Source of the DNA: Desulfuromonadales bacterium
Lineage (GTDB): Bacteria > Desulfobacterota > Desulfuromonadia > Desulfuromonadales > BM103
Reading direction: 5' to 3'
Assembly (NCBI GenBank): GCA_030640215.1
Contig: DAOWJU010000287.1
Span: 1 to 8,378, forward strand
Length of the DNA: 8,378 nucleotides
Part shown: in pieces, positions 1-6,923 of the stretch
Layout: every line of letters begins with the position of its first letter
Position numbering within the stretch: position 1 is the first letter of the stretch
Made by a program: the position numbers and the translations under genes
The notes under the pieces: model-generated
What the model was told of the DNA's origin: nothing
Databases searched by the model: none
What the model saw: only the letters and a program-made list of their open reading frames with translations

Positions 1-354
1 ATACTTGTCTATAAAGGCACCGATCGCCTCTTTATTTGATGAATAGGTGACCTTGCTCTGGTTGTTCAGTATGAATACCTGAGAGACGGCTTCATTCTCT
101 TCGACAATTTTTTCCAATGTATTCTGAATAGCGTCGGGGGCGCGCAGAATCATCATGTGGTGGAGGTTTGAATTAATGGTAACAGCGAGTTCCTTGGTTC
201 TAATTTTGCTGTCATTAACCAGAGTGTCGCGAAGCTTAACGGCGTTGAAGACCATGGTCACTACAATGGTCACCGTGAGGACACCGAGAATGGAGAAGAG
301 CATTTTCCTCTTCAACTGGTAAAGCCAGTCTATTTTCTGCTCTTGCGAACTCAT
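1..354 (-). CDS. Membrane sensor protein, N-terminal fragment (histidine kinase or chemoreceptor type)
   Basis: This is an open frame of 118 codons that starts at an ATG (352-354) and runs off the left edge. The start is supported by a purine-rich GAGGGGG stretch about 8 bases upstream. Residues 1-16 are polar and basic (KRK at 15-17). A single strong membrane segment spans about 18-38, and the following part is predicted to be outside the membrane. It includes KTKELA-like IRTKELAVTINSNL (51-64) and a stretch ending QVFILNNQSKVTYSSN (92-107), which resembles the start of a small PAS/Cache-like sensing domain. Such N-termini are common in sensor histidine kinases and methyl-accepting proteins of Geobacter-like bacteria. 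The signalling domain lies outside the window, so kinase, diguanylate cyclase and chemoreceptor cannot be separated. It is probably its own transcription unit, since about 350 bases divide it from the operon upstream. Confidence 0.75.
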   Translation of the reverse strand, partial: MSSQEQKIDWLYQLKRKMLFSILGVLTVTIVVTMVFNAVKLRDTLVNDSKIRTKELAVTINSNLHHMMILRAPDAIQNTLEKIVEENEAVSQVFILNNQSKVTYSSNKEAIGAFIDKY

Positions 355-467
355 CAGTTGGACCCCCTCGACCCACCTTCACAGAGAAGCGGAACGGAAC
401 ATTCAATGATGGGTGCGGACATATCGTTTGAGATGAACGACACAAAACAAACACTGCATAGTGATCA

Positions 468-496
468 AATCTAGCTTAGTTCGCAGTTGAGGTCAA
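468..496 (-). promoter_or_regulatory. Candidate sigma70-type promoter for the sensor gene
   Basis: On the minus strand, TTGACC (491-496) matches 5 of 6 bases of the -35 consensus. After a 17-base spacer comes TAGATT (468-473), which matches 4 of 6 of the -10 consensus. The spacing is ideal and the orientation is toward the sensor gene. It would leave a 5' leader of about 105 bases. This is a pattern match only; AT-rich DNA often yields such matches. Confidence 0.35.
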
Positions 497-546
497 AAAC
501 TTGAGCGTAACGACTCAACACAATATGAATTGTTTACAAAAACGTT

Positions 547-622
547 TGTCATCCCCGAATGATTCTATCGGGGATCCATGCTTTTAAAGTCTGGATTCCC
601 GATTACACCCTCGGGAATGACA
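547..622. repeat. REP-like element: two hairpins in head-to-head inverted orientation
   Basis: Copy 1 (547-578) begins TGTCATCCCCGA and ends TCGGGGATCCA, forming an 8-bp perfect stem (551-558 with 568-575) around a 9-base loop. Copy 2 (592-622), read on the minus strand, begins TGTCATTCCCGA and ends TCGGGAATCCA. Its 8-bp perfect stem is 595-602 with 611-618, around an 8-base loop. The copies are separated by 13 bases and have unrelated loop sequences. The stems differ by one C-G to T-A pair, changed on both sides. This matches the build of REP/BIME-type dispersed elements, often mobilised by REP-associated tyrosine transposases; none is seen here. Lying downstream of the operon, it could protect mRNA 3' ends or weakly terminate transcription. 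There is only a T5 run, about 9 bases past the distal hairpin, so it is not a classic terminator. Confidence 0.8.
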
Positions 623-705
623 GTATTTATAGTGCTGAATAGCTACGTTTGAGCAACCTAACTTTGCAACCCGGCAATGATCTACGTCGTCAGCTTTGCA
701 GCGAC

Positions 706-1110
706 TCAATGCTCATGGTAACCCATCACCACCAAGGCACAGCTGCCGTCGGCGATGATGTTGATTCCAGCCTCTTTACAGGCTGTTACCGCCTGTACAC
801 TTTCGGCGCCAGGTTGCATCCAGACATTTCTGATCCCTCTGCTGATGGCCTGCTCAACTACTTTTTCCGTCACCTGAGGCGGCGTAATAATCGAGATACT
901 GCTCACATGATCTGGCAGATCACTGACTGAAGCAGCACAGGCGAGCCCTTCTATCTCCTTCTCCGTCGGATTCACCGGCACAACCGTGTGTTGATTCTGC
1001 TGATAACAACGCAACACTTTATTGCCATACTTCTCTTGTTTGGTTGAGGCACCAACCACGGCAAAAGCGTCGGCAGAGAGGAAAGTATCAATTCGTTCGG
1101 AAATCGTCAT
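706..1110 (-). CDS. CoA-binding domain protein (YccU-like, CoA_binding_2 family)
   Basis: This is a 134-residue soluble protein forming a single Rossmann-like CoA-binding domain, the usual size for stand-alone members. Visible family marks are AVVGAST at 17-23 (nucleotide-binding glycine loop), a following KYGNKVLRCY helix, PVNP at 45-48, an I-x-G turn at 53-55 and SVSDLP at 61-66. VWMQPGAES (96-104) and a cysteine near the C-terminus (C124) also fit. The domain resembles the N-terminal part of succinyl-CoA synthetase alpha and acetyl-CoA synthetase, but it lacks catalytic modules, so no reaction can be assigned. The start is set by AAGGAG about 7 bases upstream of the ATG. It begins 46 bases after nuoN with no terminator between, so it is probably the last gene of the nuo transcript. 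A link to complex I is not known; the role is open. Confidence 0.88.
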   Translation of the reverse strand: MTISERIDTFLSADAFAVVGASTKQEKYGNKVLRCYQQNQHTVVPVNPTEKEIEGLACAASVSDLPDHVSSISIITPPQVTEKVVEQAISRGIRNVWMQPGAESVQAVTACKEAGINIIADGSCALVVMGYHEH

Positions 1111-1156
1111 GGGAAAACTCCTTGGTTATCGTTTAATAGTAACTCAAACAGGCTTA

Positions 1157-2575
1157 TCAGGGTAAGAGACGACCAATCAGGTCAAAGAGAACTCCTGGGA
1201 AGAGGCCAAGCAACAGAACTGCTGAGGAACAAACAGCGAGGACAGCGTGTTCGAGGGAGGTTCCGACATGCCAGCGGGATGCTGATTCATCGGGCTGAAA
1301 GAGCAGCATGCTGACACGCAGATAGAAGGCGAAGGAAATGACCGAGGCGAGGATGCCGATCATGACCAGACCGATGTAGCCGGATTGCAGCGCAGCATGA
1401 AAGATTGCGAATTTTGCCATGAAACCAGCTGTAGCAGGTAAGCCCGCCAAAGAGAGCAGGAGTAGCACCAGCACCGCACAACGCACCGGGTGTCGATAAC
1501 CGAGACCACGCCATTGATCGAAGGACATCGGCTCGCCGCGCTTGTCGGCGAGAGAAGCAATCACAGCAAAGGCTCCAAAGCTGGCAACAACGTAGACCAC
1601 CACGTAGAAAGTTGTCGCAGCCAGACCCTCGGAGGTCTGGCAGAGCAGGCCCACCAGAAGCGTGCCCATGTGGGTCACAGAGGAATAAGCCAGCAGGCGC
1701 TTGAGATTCTTCTGATTGAGTGCGCTTAAGGCACCGACCAGCATGGTCAAAGCTGCCAGCAACCAGATCAGATCAATCAGGTCATGCCATATCGGCCCAG
1801 CCATCGCCAACATGCCGACCAGAGCAGCGACCACCGCCCCCTTGGAACCAGTGGCCAGGAGACCAGCAACCGGCGCGGGAGCTCCCTGGTAAACATCGGC
1901 GGTCCAGAGGTGGAAAGGTGCCAGGGAAATTTTGAAGCCGACCGCGATCAGGACCATGCCCCAGCCGAGCAGACCCCAAGCGTGCAGTTCGCCAGTTGCC
2001 GTGGTGAGCTGGACCACCGCTTCAGGCAGGGCCAGAGTACCGGACGAAGCGTAAATCAGGGCAATACCAAAGGCCATGAAACCGGTGGCGACCGCACCCA
2101 TCAGCAGATATTTAAGGCCTGCCTCGGCAGCCATTTCACAGTGCCGGTTACTGGCAATCAGGATATAGAAGGCCAGAGTAAAGGTTTCAAGCGCCAAAAA
2201 GAGTCCGAGCAGATGAGTGGCCGACGAGAGCAGTGCCATGCCTGCAGCCGCATAGAGGATTAGAGAGACATATTCACCAGCACCTATTTTCTTTTCGACA
2301 ACAAACCGGCCAGCAATCATCAGCCCGGCTGCGGCCAGCAATGCCCAGAGAATGGTAAAGAAACGGGCGTAGCCACCAGCGCTGAAGAGTCCGGCAATCT
2401 CAGCGACCGGCGGTTGCACCAGGCCAGCAGCAACAGCGGCCAACAGGGCCGTAGCAATGCCACCGGCAAGCAACGGCCGCGGTTCGTGATACCAGGCACC
2501 GGCCATGAGAATGGCCGTCCCGCCAAAGACAAGAATCAAGATTGGCAGCAAAGCGAGCAGGTCGAGTAAGCTCAT
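1157..2575 (-). CDS. nuoN: NADH-quinone oxidoreductase subunit N (antiporter-like)
   Basis: This is one of three Mrp-antiporter-like proton-pumping subunits of complex I, in the inner membrane next to NuoK. At 472 residues it is near the usual length and is almost entirely hydrophobic, fitting 14 membrane helices. The expected channel residues are present: E130 in helix 5 (FLALETFTLAFY), K155 (GLKYLLMG), K215 (GFKISLAPFHLW), K245 (SKGAVVA) and K388 in helix 12 (AGFMAKFAIF). These correspond to E133, K158, K217, K247 and K395 of E. coli NuoN. The motif NLKRLLAYSSVTHMG (290-304) is typical of the family. The start overlaps the nuoM stop as ATGA, with GGGAGG 6 bases upstream inside nuoM. The gene ends with two adjacent stop codons, TGA TAA. 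Confidence 0.97.
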   Translation of the reverse strand: MSLLDLLALLPILILVFGGTAILMAGAWYHEPRPLLAGGIATALLAAVAAGLVQPPVAEIAGLFSAGGYARFFTILWALLAAAGLMIAGRFVVEKKIGAGEYVSLILYAAAGMALLSSATHLLGLFLALETFTLAFYILIASNRHCEMAAEAGLKYLLMGAVATGFMAFGIALIYASSGTLALPEAVVQLTTATGELHAWGLLGWGMVLIAVGFKISLAPFHLWTADVYQGAPAPVAGLLATGSKGAVVAALVGMLAMAGPIWHDLIDLIWLLAALTMLVGALSALNQKNLKRLLAYSSVTHMGTLLVGLLCQTSEGLAATTFYVVVYVVASFGAFAVIASLADKRGEPMSFDQWRGLGYRHPVRCAVLVLLLLSLAGLPATAGFMAKFAIFHAALQSGYIGLVMIGILASVISFAFYLRVSMLLFQPDESASRWHVGTSLEHAVLAVCSSAVLLLGLFPGVLFDLIGRLLP

Positions 2576-4062
2576 GGCAGACCTCCCGCTAACAGATTAG
2601 CAACGCTACCGTGTAAGGGTGCCAGGAACGGTTCCGGGTAGATGCCGATCCAGACCACCAGAATCGCCATAGGCAACAGGATCAGCCATTCGCGCATCGT
2701 CAGATCCGGCAGGACTCGTTCCTTGTGGGTCGAGCCCCAGAGGACACCCTGGACCAGGCGCAGCATATAGGCTGCCGCAAAGACCACACCGAGCAGGGCA
2801 ACAACGGCCCAGACCGGATGTTGCTGAAAAGTGCCGAGCAGAACCAGAATCTCACCGGCGAAGTTGGCCAGGCCGGGCAAGCCGAGCGAGGCCAGCGAAA
2901 AGAGTAAAAACATAAAAGCGAGGCAAGGGGCTTGGCCCCAGAGACCGCCAAGCTCCTGCATACTGCGGGTGCCGGTCCGTTCACGAATCAGTGAGACCAG
3001 GACAAAGAGTGCGCCGGTAGTAATACCGTGAGTCACCATCAGGAGGATGCTGCCCTCCCAGGCAGTCAACTGCCAGGCCGCCAGACCAAGCACCACCAGA
3101 CCGAGGTGGGAGATGGACGAATAGGCGAGCAGACGTTTGATGTCATCCTGATGATAAGCAGCCCAGGCGGCGTGGAAAAGACCGACCAGAGCCAGCACAC
3201 CAAGGACCGGCAGAAAATTCTCTGTAGCATTGGGGAAAAGCGGGAACGCCACACGAATCAGGCCGTAAATGCCGGTTTTCAGCAACAGACCAGTCAGATC
3301 AAGCGAACCTGCCGCTGGAGCTTCAGTCAGAGCGTCGGTCAACCAAGTATGAAAGGGAACCAGCGGCGACTTGACGAGAAAGGCCGCCATAAAGCCAGCG
3401 AAAAGCCAGCCTTCCTGGGCAGCAGTCAGCTGTGTCTGCATCAGGTCACCGATGACAAAGGTATAAACGCCGCTCTGTGCACCGTGGATCTGGTAGAGCG
3501 CGATGATCGCGATGAGCATGAAGAAACTGCCCACCAGGGTGTAGAGGAAAAACTTGAGCGCCGCCTGGCGACGATTGGCACCACCCCAGACGCTGATCAG
3601 GAAGAACATCGGAATCAGCGCCACTTCCCAGAAGAGATAGAAAAGCACCAGGTCGTAGGCGAGAAAAATCCCCATCAGTCCGGCTTCGAGCAAGAGCAGT
3701 AAGGCAAAGAAACTGGAGACATGGCGCTCGACGCGCCAAGCGAGCAGCACCGCAGCCAGCTGCATGAAAGCAGTGAGCAGCACCATCAGCAGGGCAATAC
3801 CGTCCATCGCCAGTACGTAGCGGATGCCGTAACGCTCGATCCAGGCAACGTCTTCGTAAAGCAACCAGCGACCATCGCTCTGACCATGGCAGACAAAGAG
3901 ATAGAGGGCGACAGCGAAGACCGCCAGCGAAGTCGCCAGCGCCAGCGCGCGACAGTCGGCGGGCCGCTTGCTGTGCAGCAGGCAAAGCAGGGCGCCAACC
4001 AACGGCAGCAGTACCAGCAGGCTCAACCAGGGAAATTGCGGAAGGCTCGTCATCATACTCAT
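2572..4062 (-). CDS. nuoM: NADH-quinone oxidoreductase subunit M (antiporter-like)
   Basis: This is the middle proton-pumping subunit of the complex I membrane arm, between NuoN and NuoL. It has 496 residues, close to the E. coli length of 509, and reads as 14 membrane helices. Key residues are visible: E146 in FYLFWEVALIP, K231 in FLVKSPLVPFHTWL, K262 in LLLKTGIYG, and E404 in the broken helix 12 (NFAGEILVLLG). This last position is Glu in NuoM but Lys in NuoL and NuoN, so the paralogue assignment is firm. EAPAAGSLDLTGLLLKTG (247-264) and DDIKRLLAYSSISHLG (306-321) are family signatures. The start shares one base with the nuoL stop (TGATG), with GGGGGAGGG just upstream. The protein start MSMM offers nearby alternative ATGs; the first has the best-placed ribosome site. 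Confidence 0.97.
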   Translation of the reverse strand: MSMMTSLPQFPWLSLLVLLPLVGALLCLLHSKRPADCRALALATSLAVFAVALYLFVCHGQSDGRWLLYEDVAWIERYGIRYVLAMDGIALLMVLLTAFMQLAAVLLAWRVERHVSSFFALLLLLEAGLMGIFLAYDLVLFYLFWEVALIPMFFLISVWGGANRRQAALKFFLYTLVGSFFMLIAIIALYQIHGAQSGVYTFVIGDLMQTQLTAAQEGWLFAGFMAAFLVKSPLVPFHTWLTDALTEAPAAGSLDLTGLLLKTGIYGLIRVAFPLFPNATENFLPVLGVLALVGLFHAAWAAYHQDDIKRLLAYSSISHLGLVVLGLAAWQLTAWEGSILLMVTHGITTGALFVLVSLIRERTGTRSMQELGGLWGQAPCLAFMFLLFSLASLGLPGLANFAGEILVLLGTFQQHPVWAVVALLGVVFAAAYMLRLVQGVLWGSTHKERVLPDLTMREWLILLPMAILVVWIGIYPEPFLAPLHGSVANLLAGGLP

Positions 4063-5942
4063 CAGTGCCCTCCCCCATCAACCAGCTTCAAGAGGAACCA
4101 GCCGAGCAGAATCAAAAAGCCCCAGGCGAAAGTAGAAAGGTAGGTGGTCAAACGGCCAGTGGTCATTTGCGTGAGCAGGCTTCCCCAACCGCTTGCCATT
4201 TTTGCCAGAATGCTGAGAGTGCCATCAAAGAGGGACCGGTCACAGCCTGAAGAACAGAAGCGGGCCATGGCGGTAAAGGGTCGCACAAAGAGCCGATCAA
4301 CCAGAGCATCCGCATACCAGCCGTTTAAGAGGAAGCGAGTGACCGCGTTTTCCGTCGGAGCTTGGTAAATACGATAACGCCGATGAGCAGCGAACCAGCC
4401 AAGTGCAGCAATCGCCACGGCGAGACCAACCAGCATCCATTCCACCTCGTGGCTGGCGGTCACCGCCCGCCCGGCCAAATCGTCATACCAATGATGCAGC
4501 GTCTCACCGCCGCCGACAAAGGCAGGCAGGTTAAATAAGCCACCAAGCAGACCGAGTAGAGCTAAAGGCCAGAGCGGCCAACGCATCAAGAGCGGCAGAG
4601 AGTGCGGGTGGCCCGTGCCGCGATACTCGCCGGCGAAGACCAGGTAAACCAGACGGAAAGTGTAAAACGCTGTCAAAAGAGCTGTCACCACCCCGATCAG
4701 CCAGAAGATTTTGTAGGTCGGATCAGGATGGGTAAAGAGCGCCAGCAAAATCCCGTCTTTGGAGAAGAAACCACCGGTCAGAGGCAGTCCGGCCAGACAA
4801 ACCGCTCCGGCCAAAAAGATCCAGAAGAGTTCAACCGGTCCACGGCGCCTGAGACCGCCCATCTTGAAAATATCGTTTTCATCGCCAGCCAGGTGGATAA
4901 TACAACCGGCAGTCATAAAGAGCAGGGCCTTGAAGAAAGCGTGGGTCAAGAGGTGGAACATGGCCCCGGCCACTGTACCGGCACCGACCGCCATGAACAT
5001 GTAGCCAACCTGGCTCATGGTTGAATAGGCCAGCACCCGCTTAATCTCGCGCTGAGCCATGGCACAGGTTGCGGCGTAAATGGCCGTCAGAGCACCGATG
5101 GCAGTGATTGCCATCATAGCGACAGGTGAGAGGGAGACCAGCGGGAAGAGTCGGCAAAGCAGGTAGACGCCAGCGGTGACCATGGTTGCAGCGTGGATCA
5201 GTGCGGACACCGGCGTCGGGCCAGCCATGGCATCTGCCAGCCAGGTCATCAGCGGTAATTGCGCCGACTTGCCACAGGCACCGAGCAGCAACAGGAGACT
5301 TACCGCGAGCACAACCCCCGAAGAGATGCTCGTCGCCTGAGCGTTAATTTCACTGATTGAGAGCGTACCGGTTACGGCAAAGAGCCAGAGCAGAGCGATG
5401 CCGAGAAAGACATCACCAACGCGGGTAACCAGAAAAGCTTTAGTCCCGGCTTTGGCATTCTCCAGCTTGCGATACCAGAAGCCGATCAGGCCGTAAGAAC
5501 AGAGGCCAACCCCCTCCCAGCCGAGGAAGAGCACCAGCATGTTGTCGGCCAGAACAATTGCCAGCATGGCAAAGACGAAGAGATTGAGCAGACTGAAGAA
5601 GCGCGCGTAATCATCCTCTTTATGCATATAGCCGACGGCGTAGAGATGGATCAGGGTGGCAACTCCGGTCACCATCAGCGTCATCGGTGCCGCCAGGCGG
5701 TCAAAGTTGAGGGCGAAGGAGACATCGACGGTACCGCTGTTGAGCCAGGTAAAGAGCACTGCGCGGGTGCCTTCACCTTCGGCGTAACCCCAGAAGAGCA
5801 CAGTCAGCACAAAAGCGCTGGCCACGCCAATCACCGCCATGACCTCGGCAAAGAGGCGCGGCAGGCGCATGCCGAAGAGCATGTTGATCACCGCACAGAA
5901 GAGCGGCATCAGAGGTATGAGGAAGAGCAGGCTCTCGTTCAT
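4062..5942 (-). CDS. nuoL: NADH-quinone oxidoreductase subunit L (distal antiporter-like)
   Basis: This is the distal proton pump of the membrane arm, carrying the long lateral helix that runs along NuoM and NuoN. It has 626 residues, against 613 in E. coli. Proton-path residues are in place: E143 in FLGWEGVGLCSYGLIGFWY, K225 in ACGKSAQLPLMTWLADAM, H330, H334 and K338 in the FHLLTHAFFKALLF stretch, and K395-D396 in GGFFSKDGILL. WLADAMAGPTPVSALIHAAT (234-253) and REIKRVLAYSTMSQVGYMF (298-316) are hallmark NuoL motifs. Residues from about 525 on are amphipathic and less conserved, and end in a hydrophobic segment at 605-620, as expected for the lateral helix and its anchoring transmembrane helix. 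The ATG overlaps the nuoK stop by four bases. The ribosome site is only moderate (GGGA), so coupling to nuoK translation is likely. Confidence 0.98.
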   Translation of the reverse strand: MNESLLFLIPLMPLFCAVINMLFGMRLPRLFAEVMAVIGVASAFVLTVLFWGYAEGEGTRAVLFTWLNSGTVDVSFALNFDRLAAPMTLMVTGVATLIHLYAVGYMHKEDDYARFFSLLNLFVFAMLAIVLADNMLVLFLGWEGVGLCSYGLIGFWYRKLENAKAGTKAFLVTRVGDVFLGIALLWLFAVTGTLSISEINAQATSISSGVVLAVSLLLLLGACGKSAQLPLMTWLADAMAGPTPVSALIHAATMVTAGVYLLCRLFPLVSLSPVAMMAITAIGALTAIYAATCAMAQREIKRVLAYSTMSQVGYMFMAVGAGTVAGAMFHLLTHAFFKALLFMTAGCIIHLAGDENDIFKMGGLRRRGPVELFWIFLAGAVCLAGLPLTGGFFSKDGILLALFTHPDPTYKIFWLIGVVTALLTAFYTFRLVYLVFAGEYRGTGHPHSLPLLMRWPLWPLALLGLLGGLFNLPAFVGGGETLHHWYDDLAGRAVTASHEVEWMLVGLAVAIAALGWFAAHRRYRIYQAPTENAVTRFLLNGWYADALVDRLFVRPFTAMARFCSSGCDRSLFDGTLSILAKMASGWGSLLTQMTTGRLTTYLSTFAWGFLILLGWFLLKLVDGGGH

Positions 5943-6244
5943 CCACGCATCCCGTTAAAATCGTCGGCGATCAAAGTACGCTTGCGCCGCCACAAATAAA
6001 CCACCATGGCGAGAGCCACTGCGACTTCTGCAGCGGTAATCGCCATAAGCATGATTGAGAAAATCTGACCATCGACCTGCTGCCAGTAGGCTGAAGCCGC
6101 GACAAAGACCAGTGAGGCTGCATTGAGCATGATCTCCACACCGATCAGAATCATGAGAATCTGGCGTCTCAACAGGACACAGGTCAAACCGAGCACAAAG
6201 AGTACTGCGGCAAAGGCCAGTGCGTGTCCGAAAGGAATCATCAT
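5939..6244 (-). CDS. nuoK: NADH-quinone oxidoreductase subunit K
   Basis: This is a small inner-membrane subunit of complex I, homologous to MrpC, with three helices in 101 residues. It contributes to the E-channel and central polar axis between the quinone site and NuoN. The two essential buried glutamates are present: E37 in helix 2 (LIGVEIMLNAASL) and E73 in helix 3 (TAAEVAVALAM), matching E36 and E72 of E. coli. The C-terminus ends MRG, as in the E. coli protein. Two ATGs stand in tandem. The first overlaps the nuoJ stop (ATGA) and lies 7 bases after AGGAG; the second would match the E. coli start better (MIP). Either gives essentially the same protein. The 3' end overlaps nuoL by four bases. 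Confidence 0.97.
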   Translation of the reverse strand: MMIPFGHALAFAAVLFVLGLTCVLLRRQILMILIGVEIMLNAASLVFVAASAYWQQVDGQIFSIMLMAITAAEVAVALAMVVYLWRRKRTLIADDFNGMRG

Positions 6245-6747
6245 GAGTCCTCTCCTTTCGGCAATGGTCGGCCCAACATGTAGGCACCAATGGTCGCGAA
6301 AAGCAGTTGGAAGGAAACCACCTCCACGGCCAGGGCGTAGCGGCCAAAGAGAGCTTCGCCGACCACCTGTGGCGCCAGATAAAACTCACCGATCGGCTTG
6401 CCTGCCGCAGGATCCTGAAGAATCAACAAGAGGGTGCAGATCATCAAACTCGCCGAAAGCAAGGCCAGCGGCAGCCAGCGTTGCCAGCCCGGACCCTCAG
6501 GAGTCTCCTGTGGTGCCAGACCAAGCATCATGATGATAAAGAGGAAGAGCACCATGATCGCGCCAGCGTAGACTATCACCTCAAAGGCCGCTACCAGAGG
6601 GGCGCCAAGCAGGTAGAACATCAAAGCCAGGGCAAAGAAACTCACCACCAGGTAGATCACCGCATGCACCGGATTGCGCCGCGTGATGCAGAGCAAGGTC
6701 GCTGCAAGCATGATGAAACCGAGTATGTAGAATAGTAGTGACGCCAT
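6241..6747 (-). CDS. nuoJ: NADH-quinone oxidoreductase subunit J
   Basis: This is an inner-membrane subunit of complex I with five helices, 168 residues here against 184 in E. coli. The signature is AAFEVIVYAGAIMVLFLF (53-70). It includes E56 and Y60, equivalent to E55 and Y59 in E. coli, in the third helix that switches between a pi-bulge and a straight helix during turnover. The N-terminal ITRRNPVHAVIYL stretch (21-33) is also typical. The ribosome site is weak (AGGG about 6 bases before the ATG), unlike most of its downstream neighbours. It is the first gene after the 174-base repeat-bearing gap behind nuoI, and it starts the tightly overlapping J-K-L-M-N block. Confidence 0.97.
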   Translation of the reverse strand: MASLLFYILGFIMLAATLLCITRRNPVHAVIYLVVSFFALALMFYLLGAPLVAAFEVIVYAGAIMVLFLFIIMMLGLAPQETPEGPGWQRWLPLALLSASLMICTLLLILQDPAAGKPIGEFYLAPQVVGEALFGRYALAVEVVSFQLLFATIGAYMLGRPLPKGEDS

Positions 6748-6760
6748 TTGTACCCTATTA

Positions 6761-6796
6761 AGTCAAAACCTTAGAATGAGTCAAAACCTTAAATGG
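6761..6796. repeat. Short tandem direct repeat ahead of nuoJ
   Basis: AGTCAAAACCTTA occurs at 6761-6773 and again, identical, at 6779-6791, with a repeat period of 18 bases. On the minus strand this reads TAAGGTTTTGACT twice, ending 13 bases before the nuoJ start codon. Each copy contains a TTGACT, which looks like a -35 box, but no good -10 follows at the right distance. It could equally be a small duplication or a dimeric protein-binding site. Confidence 0.6.
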
Positions 6797-6869
6797 GACG
6801 CTGATAAGATCTGATGAACGCTGATTATAAGCTTTGCTGATCATGCTTTTTCTGCGTTAATCAGCGTCC
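6796..6869. repeat. Nested inverted-repeat element, copy A (nuoI-nuoJ gap)
   Basis: The outer arms GGACGCTGAT (6796-6805) and ATCAGCGTCC (6860-6869) are perfect 10-bp complements. Inside them, AACGCTGA (6818-6825) can pair with TCTGCGTT (6851-6858) apart from one mismatch. An asymmetric internal loop (12 bases left, 1 right) separates the stems, and about 25 bases remain at the apex. An alternative pairing exists, because ACGCTGATTA (6819-6828) is also complementary to TAATCAGCGT (6858-6867). The element is non-coding and is transcribed as part of the nuo message. It shares its plan and much sequence with copy B at 7548-7634. It is likely a dispersed genomic repeat. Confidence 0.8.
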
Positions 6870-6884
6870 AATTACTTTTCTCTG

Positions 6885-6923
6885 TGTCTCCACAGCGAAC
6901 TCCTATGTCCCCACAGCGAGCTC
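6885..6923. repeat. Two-copy imperfect tandem repeat overlapping the nuoI stop codon
   Basis: TGTCTCCACAGCGAACTC (6885-6902) and TGTCCCCACAGCGAGCTC (6906-6923) agree at 16 of 18 positions with a period of 21. The second copy covers two bases of the nuoI stop codon (6922-6924). The wording resembles short repeats often seen beside palindromic elements in Geobacter-like genomes, which is recollection rather than a match made here. No function can be assigned. Confidence 0.55.

Larger units (their letters stand above)
355..705. other. Intergenic region between the CoA-binding gene and the sensor gene
   Basis: No credible gene is seen in these 351 bases. The region is more AT-rich than the flanking genes. 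It holds a candidate promoter for the sensor gene (468-496) and a pair of REP-like hairpins (547-622). Bases 623-705, just after the stop of the CoA-binding gene, show no clear intrinsic terminator. A 72-codon frame at 236-454 overlaps the sensor gene out of frame and looks like chance. Confidence 0.7.

Noticed and set aside
547..622. Intrinsic terminator for the nuo operon
   Set aside because: The hairpins are strong, but no T-tract follows directly in the direction of transcription; only a T5 run appears some 9 bases later. The repeat interpretation fits better.
649..930. Plus-strand frame of 93 codons opposite the CoA-binding gene
   Set aside because: It is antisense to a gene with clear family motifs and a strong ribosome site, and the translated frame shows no recognisable domain.
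1784..3702. Long plus-strand open frames opposite nuoN and nuoM (for example 1784-2263 and 3028-3702)
   Set aside because: They are antisense to clear genes, rich in polar residues with no family likeness. Hydrophobic genes leave few stops on the opposite strand, so such frames are expected.
3446..4081. A 211-codon minus-strand frame overlapping nuoM
   Set aside because: It is an out-of-frame shadow of nuoM, which has full family motifs and conserved channel residues. The shadow is Arg/Pro/Cys-rich and resembles nothing.
6824..6829. Perfect TATAAT on the minus strand inside repeat copy A as an internal promoter for nuoJ
   Set aside because: No recognisable -35 box lies 16-18 bases upstream (the position reads GAAAAA), and the bases are part of the repeat's apex. 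A weak promoter cannot be excluded.
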